Shown here: positions 56,288 through 64,000 of the stretch, piece by piece
How the letters are laid out: each line of letters begins with the position of its first letter
Numbering within the stretch: position 1 is the first letter of the stretch
Origin: CBDCFV01 sp963664625
GTDB taxonomy: Bacteria; Chloroflexota; Dehalococcoidia; Lucifugimonadales; UBA3495
DNA length: 64,000 nt
Reading direction: 5' to 3'
Assembly (NCBI GenBank): GCA_963664625.1
Contig: OY761541.1
Location: 2,542,001-2,606,000, forward strand
The notes under the pieces: model-generated
Told to the model about the DNA's origin: nothing
What the model saw: the letters and a program-made list of their open reading frames with translations, nothing else
The model's database searches: none
Made by a program: the position numbers and the translations under genes

Positions 56288-57301
56288 TTGAAAATCGGAA
56301 TGTTGGTCAATAGCCAATATGTGGTCGGGGAGTCCATGCCCGTCAAGATACAGGAAAGCGTGGAACAGGTACGGGCCGCGAGGGACGCGGGCTTTGACAT
56401 TATCTGCGGCGCGCAACACTACCTGACCGCGCCTTATCAGATGAGCGCCACCCTGCCCTTGCTGGGACGCTTGGCCGCCGAGGCAGGGGACATGGAAGTC
56501 GCTACGACAATCGTGTTGCTGCCCTTGCACAACCCGGTGGAAATGGCGGAGAGCGTCGCCACCATGGACGCGATATGCGGCGGACGTTTCATCTTCGGCA
56601 TCGGCTTGGGGTACCGGGACGAAGAGTATACCGCCTTTGGCATGGACCGCACCCAACGTGTGGGCCGTGCGCGAGAGGCGCTGGAGGTAATGAAACTTCT
56701 CTGGTCAGAGGGCGAAGTGGAATTCCACGGGCAGTACTACAATGTCCCCAAGGTGCAAACGGCCACTCGTCCGGTCCAGCAACCCCATCCTCCAATCTGG
56801 GTCGCCGCCAACGCCGATGCAGCGATTCGCCGGGCGGCCCGCTGGGGCTATCCTTGGTTGATCAACCCTCACGTAACCGTCGCCACGGTGGCTGAGCAGC
56901 TTTCCGCATATCGCCGGTTGGCGGCGGAAGCGGGCCATACCCAAGTACATTCCTTCCCCATGATGCGGGAGCTTTACGTAGCCCATGACAGGGAGACCGC
57001 CTTCCTGGAAAGCCGGCCGTATTTGGAAAGCAAGTACGCCGCCTACGCCTCTTGGGGCCAGGACAAAGTGCTTCCGGGAGAGGAAACCTTCTCGGTGCCT
57101 TACGATGAGTTGGCCGCAGACCGGTTCCTGTTGGGTTCCCCGGACGACGTCGCCGGGGATATACAACGCTACGGTCAGGAACTGGGCGTTGACTACATGA
57201 TTTTCCGTATGCAATGGCCCGGAATGGGCCACCGGCAGTGCATGGAGCAGATAGATATCATGGGCCGGGAAGTCATCCCCCGTGTAAGGGCCGCCGGTTA
57301 G
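56288..57301 (+). CDS. LLM-class flavin-dependent oxidoreductase
   Basis: A 337-residue luciferase-like flavin (FMN or F420) enzyme from TTG 56288 with GGGAG upstream; the sequence starts MKIGMLVNSQYVV. The TIM-barrel has QHYLTAPYQMSATLPLLG, GIGLGYRDEEYTAFGMDR, PPIWVAANADAAIRRAARWG and a substrate loop near the end. SAR202-like Chloroflexota have expanded this family. The substrate is unknown. Confidence 0.9.
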   Translation: MKIGMLVNSQYVVGESMPVKIQESVEQVRAARDAGFDIICGAQHYLTAPYQMSATLPLLGRLAAEAGDMEVATTIVLLPLHNPVEMAESVATMDAICGGRFIFGIGLGYRDEEYTAFGMDRTQRVGRAREALEVMKLLWSEGEVEFHGQYYNVPKVQTATRPVQQPHPPIWVAANADAAIRRAARWGYPWLINPHVTVATVAEQLSAYRRLAAEAGHTQVHSFPMMRELYVAHDRETAFLESRPYLESKYAAYASWGQDKVLPGEETFSVPYDELAADRFLLGSPDDVAGDIQRYGQELGVDYMIFRMQWPGMGHRQCMEQIDIMGREVIPRVRAAG

Positions 57302-57358
57302 TCGTTCTTGGAGCATTCGCGGGCGGCTTTCATACCGCAACTTCTACGGCGGGTGAGA

Positions 57359-58198
57359 CTAGCCCCCCACGAATCCGCGAACAAAGTCTGTTACCAGTTG
57401 CGGCTCGCCTTCGGCGGACATAGCTCCACTGGCCAGGGCGTTACCCATCTTCAGCCTGCCGAAGATTGTCATCACGTAGGTTCGGGCGTCCGAACGGAAG
57501 ACTACGTCGGCATCCCCTTGTGGTGAGGAGTCGTAGACGACTCCCTCAGATGACAGTACGACGTCGTCGGTAGTGTTTACCGGCTCCCCGATTTCGAAAC
57601 GGTAGCGCACCGGCTTGGTCCGGTTGGAGTCCGGGCGAAACGCCCTTCTTGCCGCCCGATAGGCGGTGTTCACCATGCCCGGCAAGCAGTCGTCCGGCAG
57701 TTGGACGCCAGGGTCGAAAGCCCAGCGAATGTCCCACTCGTGCATCGCCAGTTCCGTCAACCGTATGTCCACTTTCGACCGAACAGTCTCCAGCCTCAGG
57801 CGGTGATAGCACGGAGTGTCCCAGTCCTGCGGTCCCAACCCCTCGATCACTTGGTCGAAGCGCCGGTCCTGGTCGGATAACGCCGCCGCCAGTTGGTCTC
57901 CCAACCGCATCCGCAGGTCCACCGCGTCGCGGCCCAGGTCTTCCCGGAACTGGTCCTCGTTCGTTGGCGGGCCGGGAGGAGTGCCGGGCGACGCCGACGT
58001 GTCGCCCGCTAGTCCCCTGGCAATCTGGTCGGGCATAGGCGCTCCCCGTTCCACCAGATGGGCCACCACGTCAGCGACAGTCCAACCTTCGCAGGCGCTG
58101 GGGCGAGTCCAGTCATCCGGCCCCAGCGTTTCCAGGAACCGTTCGAGGCGTTGGGCCGCGATTTTCAGTACAACGGGACGTTCGTTGTCGGTGTACAT
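57359..58198 (-). CDS. Maleylpyruvate isomerase-like / DinB-fold protein (TIGR03083)
   Basis: A 279-residue protein with a DinB-like start: DWTRPSACEGWTVADVVAHLV, with the metal His in this helix, then an SCP2-like C-terminal domain with GDADVVFRSDARTYVMTI. The TIGR03083 family includes mycothiol-dependent maleylpyruvate isomerases, but Chloroflexota do not necessarily make mycothiol, so the thiol partner is unknown. Its start overlaps the RHH gene by 34 bases. Confidence 0.8.
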   Translation of the reverse strand: MYTDNERPVVLKIAAQRLERFLETLGPDDWTRPSACEGWTVADVVAHLVERGAPMPDQIARGLAGDTSASPGTPPGPPTNEDQFREDLGRDAVDLRMRLGDQLAAALSDQDRRFDQVIEGLGPQDWDTPCYHRLRLETVRSKVDIRLTELAMHEWDIRWAFDPGVQLPDDCLPGMVNTAYRAARRAFRPDSNRTKPVRYRFEIGEPVNTTDDVVLSSEGVVYDSSPQGDADVVFRSDARTYVMTIFGRLKMGNALASGAMSAEGEPQLVTDFVRGFVGG

Positions 58199-58434
58199 GT
58201 TTCGACTTCCAGTTCATCGTTAAGGTGATTAAGCTTCAGGGGGTCCACGCTGGTCGTTAGTCCGCTTGGATGCGGGTCAACCGTGAATGCAGACGGTGGT
58301 ACATCGTCATATAACGGAGATATCCCACGCCGAAGCGTGTCGTTCACCACCTGCTTGAACGACTGATTGAGAAGCTTGGCCCGCTCCTTCAGGTAGTCGG
58401 CAATGTCGTCGTCAATCGTCAGTGTAGTTCTCAT
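58165..58434 (-). CDS. Ribbon-helix-helix antitoxin-like protein (orphan)
   Basis: An 89-residue protein from ATG 58434. MRTTLTIDDDIADYLKERAK and the SFKQVVNDTLRRGI that follows match VapB-type RHH antitoxins. The remaining half is extended and acidic. No PIN or other toxin gene follows; the next gene is the DinB-like protein overlapping by 34 bases. It may be an orphan regulator. Confidence 0.8.
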   Translation of the reverse strand: MRTTLTIDDDIADYLKERAKLLNQSFKQVVNDTLRRGISPLYDDVPPSAFTVDPHPSGLTTSVDPLKLNHLNDELEVETCTPTTNVPLY

Positions 58435-58571
58435 GTCAACATCATCATATACCATCTTACCGATGGCAAGACATGGGAGTGATAGTACCACCAAGATTTG
58501 CGCTTCGCTGGTTGGCCTTCAAACCCCCGTGTTAAACTGTATGCCGTGTTGAGCCGGGAGAGTATATAGAC

Positions 58572-60602
58572 GTGGTCCCTCCAGGAGACATAGGCCCAAT
58601 CCCCATTTGGGCAGGCGTCTATTTGGCTTTGCTTGTAGCCTGCGCCATATCGGGTTACGTGCTGTACTGGCGCGTTTTCCGATTGATTCGCCAAGGCAAG
58701 GGTGTAGCACGGTTTGACCGGCCGTGGGAAAGACTCAAAGGGGCAATGATAATTGTCCTTGGTCAACGCCGGGTGTTGCAGCGAGTACCACAACGAGACT
58801 GGGCCGGTATAGGCCACGCGCTGATATTCTGGGGATTTCTCTCCTTTTCTCTCAGCTACCTCATCTTCATTTTCATCGGCTCCGTCTGGCGGCCATTCCC
58901 CGAGGTACTGCTGACGGAGACCGGTGTAGGCGTTTACAGCGCTTACTTGGATATACTGGCGTCGGTGCTTCTGGTAGTCTTAGCTTGGGCTTTGGCCCGC
59001 CGTTGGATAGCCAAGCCACACCGCTTGAGTTTCGATTTGACCCGCAACTGGGACTCGGTCGTGGTGGTGGCATTGGTTGCCGCATTGATGGTTTCCACCC
59101 TGTTGACTCATGCCTTTTATGTCGCCGGCAGCGGCGAGGGGCCAGAGGCCAAAGTGTTCGTTGGAGGCATGATCGGTAACGGCTTCACGGCTTTGGGCCT
59201 GACACCTGCTGCTTCCGACATTCTCCAAGCGGTATCCTGGTGGGTGCACCTTGGGATAGTTCTCGGCTTCATGGTATACATCCCCTTCTCCAAGCACATG
59301 CACATGGTGGCGGCCCCCATGAACGCCTTCTTCCGCTCCTTGGAACCGCGGGGTGTGCTGGCGTCCATGGACTTGGAGAACTCGGAACGGTTCGGCGCGT
59401 CTCGCGTCCAGGACTTCACATGGAAGCAGCTTCTGGACGGGTACGCGTGCGCAGTCTGCGGACGGTGCACGTCCGTTTGCCCGGCCAACCTGACCGGGAA
59501 AGTCCTGTCGCCCATGCACATTGTGGAAAACTTGAAGGACCACATGATTGCCATAGGGCATCAAGGCGTCCGGGATGCGGAACACGTCGAACCCGCGCCA
59601 TTGGTCGGCGGCCCCATCTCCGAGCAGGCGATATGGGACTGCTTGTCCTGCGGCGCCTGCATGGAGGAGTGCCCGGTGGTGGTGGAGCATGTGCCTACGA
59701 TCATCGACGTGCGGCGACACTTGGTATTGGAGGAGACCAACATCCCCGAAACAGGCATGAACGCATTGCTCAGCATGGAGCAGCGGGGGCATCCATGGCG
59801 CGGCAGCCAGTATACCCGGACCGATTGGGCCCAAGGTCTGGACGTGCCGACGCTAGAGGAAAATCCCGGGGCTGAAGTGCTCCTCTGGGTGGGGTGCACC
59901 GGCGCATTGGAACAGCGGAGCCAAGCGGTCACCAGATCGATGGCCAAGGTGTTAAGGTCCGCAAACGTTGATTTTGCCATCCTGGGTGATGAGGAGACCT
60001 GCACCGGCGACCCTGCCAGGCGGATGGGAAACGAGTATCTTTTCCAGATACTGGCCCAGCAGGCTATAGAGACGCTGGACCGGTATGGCGTGCAGACCAT
60101 CGTGACCCTTTGCCCGCATTGCTTCAACACCATGCGAAACGAATACCCGCAGTTCGGCGGCAACTACCGGGTACTCCATTACAGCCAGTTCGTTGATGGC
60201 CTGATCAAGGAAGGCCGAATTAAGCCGGTGAAGATGATGGATGCTACGATGGCCTATCACGATTCGTGCTACCTGGGGCGTCATAACGGTGTTTATGACG
60301 AGCCGCGGAATATAGCCAATGCAATCCCCGGACTCAAGCTGGTGGAGATGGAACCGAGGTGCCGGGAGCGCGGCTTCTGCTGCGGCGCCGGCGGCGGCCA
60401 TATGTGGATCGAGGACAGCCAAGGCACGCGGGTAAACCACGCACGGACCGGCCATTTTTTGGAGACCAGCGCCGACACTGTGGGGGTGTCTTGTCCTTTC
60501 TGCCTGCAAATGTTGACAGAGGGTATCCAATCTGCCGGTCAACAGGAAGACAAGCAGGCGAAGGACGTGCTAGAGATACTGGCGGAAAGCTTGGAAGACT
60601 GA
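58572..60602 (+). CDS. Membrane-bound heterodisulfide-reductase-like Fe-S oxidoreductase
   Basis: A 676-residue fusion from GTG 58572. The N-terminal 270 residues carry about five membrane helices (like NarI/HdrE haem subunits). Two 4Fe-4S motifs follow: CAVCGRCTSVCP and CLSCGACMEECP. Two CCG-type domains (CTGDPARRMGNEY; CPHC region; CCGAGGGHMW) complete the HdrD/GlpC-like part. The protein probably moves electrons between quinone and a thiol or other partner. Confidence 0.88.
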   Translation: MVPPGDIGPIPIWAGVYLALLVACAISGYVLYWRVFRLIRQGKGVARFDRPWERLKGAMIIVLGQRRVLQRVPQRDWAGIGHALIFWGFLSFSLSYLIFIFIGSVWRPFPEVLLTETGVGVYSAYLDILASVLLVVLAWALARRWIAKPHRLSFDLTRNWDSVVVVALVAALMVSTLLTHAFYVAGSGEGPEAKVFVGGMIGNGFTALGLTPAASDILQAVSWWVHLGIVLGFMVYIPFSKHMHMVAAPMNAFFRSLEPRGVLASMDLENSERFGASRVQDFTWKQLLDGYACAVCGRCTSVCPANLTGKVLSPMHIVENLKDHMIAIGHQGVRDAEHVEPAPLVGGPISEQAIWDCLSCGACMEECPVVVEHVPTIIDVRRHLVLEETNIPETGMNALLSMEQRGHPWRGSQYTRTDWAQGLDVPTLEENPGAEVLLWVGCTGALEQRSQAVTRSMAKVLRSANVDFAILGDEETCTGDPARRMGNEYLFQILAQQAIETLDRYGVQTIVTLCPHCFNTMRNEYPQFGGNYRVLHYSQFVDGLIKEGRIKPVKMMDATMAYHDSCYLGRHNGVYDEPRNIANAIPGLKLVEMEPRCRERGFCCGAGGGHMWIEDSQGTRVNHARTGHFLETSADTVGVSCPFCLQMLTEGIQSAGQQEDKQAKDVLEILAESLED

Positions 60603-60650
60603 CCACGGAATCACAAAGATTGCCAACACTCGACAACGGGGAGTGTGTAC

Positions 60651-60899
60651 ATGCCTGACAATGATTTGGTTATCACGCAAAGTTGCGGCGATTGCGGCCA
60701 CGAGGTGGGGTCTTTCAGCGTTAAGAAAGACAACATGATGCTCATGTCGAAGGAACTGGTCTGGTGCCCTGAGTGTCAAGCCGACAAGCCGGAAGTCCGG
60801 GACTTGGCAGGCCGCAGTTCGGCCATACAAAGGGAGCAACAGAGCTACGCGAAGAATGAGGCTGTCCAGTCTGAGACCCGTGTTCGAAACCCTACATAA
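60651..60899 (+). CDS. Small zinc-ribbon-like protein
   Basis: An 82-residue protein from ATG 60651 with GGGGAG upstream. It has CGDCGHEVG and CPEC about 30 residues later, a likely zinc ribbon, then a polar tail. It may be a small regulator or chaperone; no family is recognised. It follows the Fe-S gene by 48 bases. Confidence 0.6.
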   Translation: MPDNDLVITQSCGDCGHEVGSFSVKKDNMMLMSKELVWCPECQADKPEVRDLAGRSSAIQREQQSYAKNEAVQSETRVRNPT

Positions 60900-60928
60900 C
60901 GGACCTCGTCCTTCCGGTTACCGGCAGG

Positions 60929-61828
60929 ATGACCCGTATCAACCTCATCAGCAAGCCTTCCCTGATAGCGTACGCAAATCCGACGGCATGGACTTTGCCA
61001 GTCAAAATCCTCGTTGGCTTTACCCTTTTATGCCTGTTGGCGGTGTTTTTGTTCTGGCCATTAATTGAGAGGCGGTTTGTATTCTTTCCCACCGCGGAAA
61101 TCGTCCAGACCCCGGCCGCAGTGGGGTTGGCCTACGAGGAAGTGTTCTTTACCACCAGCGACGGGCTGCGGTTGCACGGTTGGTTCGTGCCAGGGAGCGG
61201 CGACGTTACTTGGGTGTGGTTCCACGGGAACGGCGGGAACATAGGCCACCGGGTCGACGAACTTGCGCTGTTCCATCACAAGCTGGGCGTTGACCAGTTC
61301 ATCTTCGATTATCGGGGCTACGGACGCAGCGAAGGGACACCCTCGGAAAAAGGGACATATCAAGACGCCCGAGCCGCTATGGCGTACCTGCATAGCCGTC
61401 CCGGCATAGACGCCGGGAAGATTGTCTACTTCGGGCGGTCTTTGGGAGCGGCGGTAGCGGTTGAGTTGGCCGGGAGCCATCCGCCATCGGGCCTGGTCCT
61501 GGTTGCTGCCTTCTCGTCGATGGAAGACATGGCCCGGTTAACGTTCCCCTTCCTGCCGGTGCATTTCCTGGTGAAGGGCCATTACGACTCCTTGAGCCGC
61601 ATCCGGCAGGTCCATAGCCCCCTCTTGGTCATGCACGGTGATTTGGACGACACCGTGCCGCTTGTCCAAGGCGAAAAGCTGTTCAACTCGGCCAATGTTC
61701 CCAAGCGGTTTCACCTGCTCACTGGCGCGGGTCACAACGACACCTACCTGGCCGGGCAGGGCTATTGGGAAGTGCTGGATGAATTCCTGGCCGCCTTGTC
61801 CGCTGCCGGGTCAAGCGGCGACCACTAG
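60929..61828 (+). CDS. Membrane-anchored alpha/beta hydrolase
   Basis: A 299-residue hydrolase with one N-terminal membrane helix (ILVGFTLLCLLAVFLFWPLI). The catalytic elements are WFHGNGGNIGHR, the nucleophile Ser in GRSLGAAVAVEL, the acid in HGDLDDTVPL and His in GAGHNDTYL. It resembles BEM46/abhydrolase-12-like serine esterases. The substrate is unknown. Confidence 0.88.
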   Translation: MTRINLISKPSLIAYANPTAWTLPVKILVGFTLLCLLAVFLFWPLIERRFVFFPTAEIVQTPAAVGLAYEEVFFTTSDGLRLHGWFVPGSGDVTWVWFHGNGGNIGHRVDELALFHHKLGVDQFIFDYRGYGRSEGTPSEKGTYQDARAAMAYLHSRPGIDAGKIVYFGRSLGAAVAVELAGSHPPSGLVLVAAFSSMEDMARLTFPFLPVHFLVKGHYDSLSRIRQVHSPLLVMHGDLDDTVPLVQGEKLFNSANVPKRFHLLTGAGHNDTYLAGQGYWEVLDEFLAALSAAGSSGDH

Positions 61829-61829
61829 A

Positions 61830-61864
61830 AAACCGCCCCGGATGTCGTCCAGAGCGGTTTCTTG
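61830..61864. terminator. Hairpin between convergent genes
   Basis: AAACCGC at 61830-61836 pairs with GCGGTTT at 61854-61860, followed by CTTGT. It could end transcription of the hydrolase or of the small minus-strand gene, but the loop is large (17 bases). Confidence 0.4.
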
Positions 61865-61901
61865 TAAGGTTGCCGGTTAGTCCTTTGGAGTTTGCGAGTG
61901 C

Positions 61902-62096
61902 TTAAAGCTGTTCGGCGTAGTCCAGGTTGTGCAAATACTTATTGCCTTCAAACTCGCCTTCAACGATAACTACCTCGTGGACATTGACCTCGTGGGACTC
62001 CACGTTGAGTGAAACTCCGGTCGTCTCAACCGTTAATCCCGAGCGGGTCTTGAACCGCAATCCAGCTTCCACACTGGTCATTTCCGCATAAGCCAA
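61902..62096 (-). CDS. Small hypothetical protein
   Basis: A 64-residue protein from TTG 62096 with GGAGGAAAGG upstream; the sequence begins MAYAEMTSVEAGLRFKT. It is mainly beta-stranded (LTVETTGVSLNVESHEVNVH) and acidic. No family is recognised. An ATG at 62081 is an alternative start. Confidence 0.5.
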   Translation of the reverse strand: MAYAEMTSVEAGLRFKTRSGLTVETTGVSLNVESHEVNVHEVVIVEGEFEGNKYLHNLDYAEQL

Positions 62097-62336
62097 TTTC
62101 CTTTCCTCCGTTTCAGGACCATTGTCCTGTGTAATTTTGATTAACGAAATTTTACTGTCGTGCTGACACGCTTGAAGCTAACTGGAATCCCGGATACGCA
62201 GCCTACAAGCGATTGCATCCAGAGTACCCTCCAGCGTCAGCAGTCTACAAATCGAGCTTTATAACGTCAAGCCTTCTATTGTCCAGTGTTCGCTTCAGTT
62301 ACACGGAATGAGGTCCAACATTCGTCACGCGAGCGG

Positions 62337-62636
62337 TTAAAAGCCTGACATAATCTCTATTTCGTAGTCCAAAAGCTCCAAGTCGTCGCGGCTCTGCTCC
62401 AAGAATTCCACCACTTTGGAGAGAACTTGATTCGCGTGACGAGAGTCATTGCTGAGGCAACATACGGCAAGAGTCAAGTGCTGCCATAGCTCGTTGTTCT
62501 CGGACTCCGCCACGGCTACGTTGAACTTGTTGCGAATCCTCGCCGTGACGGACCGGCTGACTTGGCGTTTGCCTTTCAAGCTATGGTTGTCATGCAGGTG
62601 GATCTCCAGACGGCAGAACCCAATGTGTAAACTCAT
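62337..62636 (-). CDS. DUF503 (YlxP-like) protein
   Basis: A 99-residue DUF503 protein with IEIHLHDNHSLKGKRQVSRS-like start (LEIHLHDNHSLKGKRQ), VAVAESENNELWQHLTLAVC and EIEIMSGF at the end. YlxP-like proteins may help ribosome assembly, often next to rbfA; here the gene stands alone. The 47-base palindrome lies upstream. Confidence 0.85.
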   Translation of the reverse strand: MSLHIGFCRLEIHLHDNHSLKGKRQVSRSVTARIRNKFNVAVAESENNELWQHLTLAVCCLSNDSRHANQVLSKVVEFLEQSRDDLELLDYEIEIMSGF

Positions 62637-62649
62637 ACTCTCGACTTTT

Positions 62650-62696
62650 ACCGCTGATTATCTTGATTTATCAGATAAATCAAGATAATCAGCGGT
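62650..62696. repeat. Perfect 47-base palindrome upstream of DUF503 gene
   Basis: Two perfect 23-base inverted arms (62650-62672 and 62674-62696) flank a single A at 62673. The sequence is AT-rich (GATTATC, GATAAATC), unlike the GC-rich surroundings. It lies 14 bases upstream of the DUF503 start on the minus strand. It could be an operator, a terminator-like hairpin or a MITE remnant. Confidence 0.85.
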
Positions 62697-62839
62697 CCAT
62701 GATAATCAAAGGTCGGTTTTCTTGACGCAACGTAAACAAACATTATAGATTATGGCATGGACTAACCTCATTTGGAGCGTCTCTGACGCGGAAACCAACC
62801 CATACTACCGGGCAAGGCTTGCCCCCCGCCTGGCCCCAG

Positions 62840-62903
62840 GTTCCCGCCTGCGCGGGAAAGACAGAGTGGGGCGCGGGATGCCCGCCTACGCGGGCATGAC
62901 GGG
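62840..62903. repeat. Two adjacent GC palindromic repeat units
   Basis: Two units with arms TTCCCGC/GCGGGAA and TGCCCGC/GCGGGCA, the second followed by TGACGG, lie next to each other before rex. They resemble the unit near 21.6 kb and are probably members of a REP-like family. Confidence 0.65.
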
Positions 62904-62968
62904 AAGTGGGGGTTTCCACGCCGGCACACCCTCTGTTGACGGCGTCGTCGGGACGAACAGGCACGATT

Positions 62969-63628
62969 ATGGCGGCCGATTCCCCTATCCGCCACCAGCG
63001 GCGCGAAGAAGCGCCTGAAGTGGTGGTTGCGAGACTACCCCAGTACGTTCGCGTACTGACTCGCCTGCTTCAGGACGGAGCAGAGGTAGTCAGCTCGCAG
63101 CAACTGGGAGAGACGCTCCAAGTTACTCCGGCCCAGATCAGGAAAGATTTAAGCTACTTCGGCCGGTTCGGGAAGCAGGGCCGCGGTTACAGCGTCCTTC
63201 ACTTGCTGGAACGCTTGAAACAAATCCTGGGTCTCAACGATTCCTGGAATGTAGCCGTCGTGGGCGTAGGGCGATTGGGCAGGGCGATATTGAGTTATCC
63301 GGGGTTTACCCCGGACGGGTTCCAGCTTGTTGCCGCGTTCGACGACGACCCCAGCGTGATTGGACAAGCAATCGCCGGGCTTACGGTCGAGCATACCGAT
63401 ATGATGGCCGCCGAGGTGGAAGCCAAGGACATCAGCATAGCTATAGTCGCCGTGCCAACCGAGCACACTCAAGAGGTTGTGGACCGGTTGGTAGAGTGCG
63501 GAATACGGGCGGTGCTGAATTATGCTCCCATCACCCCTCAAGTGAAGGACGGGGTGATGGTCCGAAACATCGACCCTGTACTGTCGTTGCAGTCGATGAC
63601 TTACTATCTAGCTAGTGGTCAGTGCTGA
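62969..63628 (+). CDS. rex: Redox-sensing transcriptional repressor Rex
   Basis: A 219-residue Rex from ATG 62969. The winged-helix DNA-binding domain has LPQYVRVLTRLL, VSSQQLGETLQVTPAQIRKD and FGKQGRGY. The NAD(H)-binding fold has VVGVGRLGRAIL. Rex represses respiration and fermentation genes when NAD+/NADH is high. The ATP synthase subunit gene lies convergent downstream. Confidence 0.92.
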   Translation: MAADSPIRHQRREEAPEVVVARLPQYVRVLTRLLQDGAEVVSSQQLGETLQVTPAQIRKDLSYFGRFGKQGRGYSVLHLLERLKQILGLNDSWNVAVVGVGRLGRAILSYPGFTPDGFQLVAAFDDDPSVIGQAIAGLTVEHTDMMAAEVEAKDISIAIVAVPTEHTQEVVDRLVECGIRAVLNYAPITPQVKDGVMVRNIDPVLSLQSMTYYLASGQC

Positions 63629-63648
63629 GTGGTTAGTGACTAGCCACT
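63628..63648. terminator. Short hairpin between rex and atpC
   Basis: AGTGGTTAG and CTAGCCACT pair around TGA, with one G-T wobble, between the convergent stops of rex and atpC. Nearby AGTGG/CCACT copies suggest a repeat-based transcription end. There is no T-run. Confidence 0.4.
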
Positions 63649-64000
63649 ATTCACTGGTCACTGGCGGCTGGCCGCCGCCCCTTGACCTGCGCCTGCGGGC
63701 CACAGTCAGCCGTACTTGGGCCCGACGCAGCGACGCCATTGCCTGCTCCAATTGAACATCGCCTTCCCGGCTGTTTATCCGCTCCCTGGCGCGTTCAATG
63801 GCCTCTTGTGCCCGCTGCTCGTCGATTTCGTCGGACCGCTCACAGGCGTCGGCCAGGATGGTGACACGGTTTCCCATGACCTCCATAAACCCGCCGGATA
63901 CCGCCAGGAACGAATCGTCGCCGTCTTTGCGGATGAGGATTTCCCCCGGCTGCAACGCGGTCATTAACGGGGCATGGTGAGGCAGGATGCCCAATTGCCC
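63647..64000 (-). CDS. atpC: ATP synthase epsilon subunit (5' end outside window)
   Basis: The frame is open at the window edge. It begins with GQLGILPHHAPLMTALQPGE, the conserved part of the F1 epsilon beta-sandwich, followed by FLAVSGGFMEVMGNRVTILAD and the C-terminal helical hairpin (ERARERINSREGDV). It inhibits or couples the F1 motor. The N-terminal about 35-40 residues are missing. Confidence 0.92.
   Translation of the reverse strand, partial: GQLGILPHHAPLMTALQPGEILIRKDGDDSFLAVSGGFMEVMGNRVTILADACERSDEIDEQRAQEAIERARERINSREGDVQLEQAMASLRRAQVRLTVARRRRSRGGGQPPVTSE

Noticed and set aside
63612..63665. Integron attC-like site between rex and atpC
   Set aside because: The repeats AGTGG/CCACT form simple hairpins; there is no GTTRRRY core and no integrase.

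Overview
The window is a GC-rich bacterial chromosome segment, most likely from the phylum Chloroflexota (SAR202 or Dehalococcoidia-like). I infer this from proline/threonine-rich linkers in exported proteins, the many SDR dehydrogenases, alpha/beta hydrolases, LLM flavin and PPOX enzymes, a two-subunit sulfopyruvate-decarboxylase-like enzyme, frequent GTG/TTG starts with GGAGG ribosome sites, and the pairing of MutS2 with a Vms1/eRF1-like protein. No rRNA or ribosomal protein gene is present, so this placement is not proven.

Layout. 1-5.2 kb: the 3' part of a J-domain membrane protein with seven SmpA-like repeats, a phosphatase-like protein lacking its cysteine, a decayed DUF433/DUF5615 toxin-antitoxin locus, and a compact three-gene locus with a nuclease-like toxin. 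4.4-6.0 kb: the Gp37/Gp68 (DUF5131)-TcmP pair. 6-10 kb: catabolic SDRs and hydrolases with a HicAB module whose antitoxin carries a HicA-like tail. 10-15.5 kb: TldD- and TldE-like proteins separated by three small genes, then an enoyl-CoA hydratase. 15.5-21.6 kb: an OLD-like ATPase, the MutS2/Vms1-like ribosome-rescue pair, and a two-subunit TPP enzyme. 21.7-27 kb: an accessory stretch with an IS3-family element, a lipoprotein, an odd class II tRNA (anticodon CCU) inside a 17-bp inverted repeat, a HARE-HTH protein and an AT-rich gap.

27-39.6 kb: SbcC without SbcD, acetyltransferase, SIMPL lipoprotein, PPOX protein, MutM, IleRS, Uma2 nuclease, and thiamine genes (thiD with a GYD protein, thiC under a TPP riboswitch with a visible terminator). 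39.7-41.9 kb: a Phd antitoxin-AAA ATPase-PIN operon. 42-49.6 kb: sensor-like membrane protein, LMW phosphatase, aminotransferase, queuosine-precursor transporter, BtpA-like protein, UvrA. 49.7-52.9 kb: a DUF262-AAA ATPase-unknown operon whose ATPase is related to the one at 40-41.6 kb. 53-64 kb: housekeeping and catabolic genes (MBL hydrolase, M16 peptidase, FAH and LLM enzymes, a membrane Fe-S oxidoreductase), an orphan RHH antitoxin, YlxP/DUF503, Rex and the 3' part of atpC.

The strongest candidates for undescribed biology are the two ATPase-centred operons (possible anti-phage or toxin-antitoxin systems), the Vms1-like/MutS2 pair, the class II CCU tRNA in an extended helix, and the HicB with a HicA-like tail. 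Three dispersed copies of a small HEPN/PaREP1-like protein share an invariant Rx6H and an NFYEN motif.
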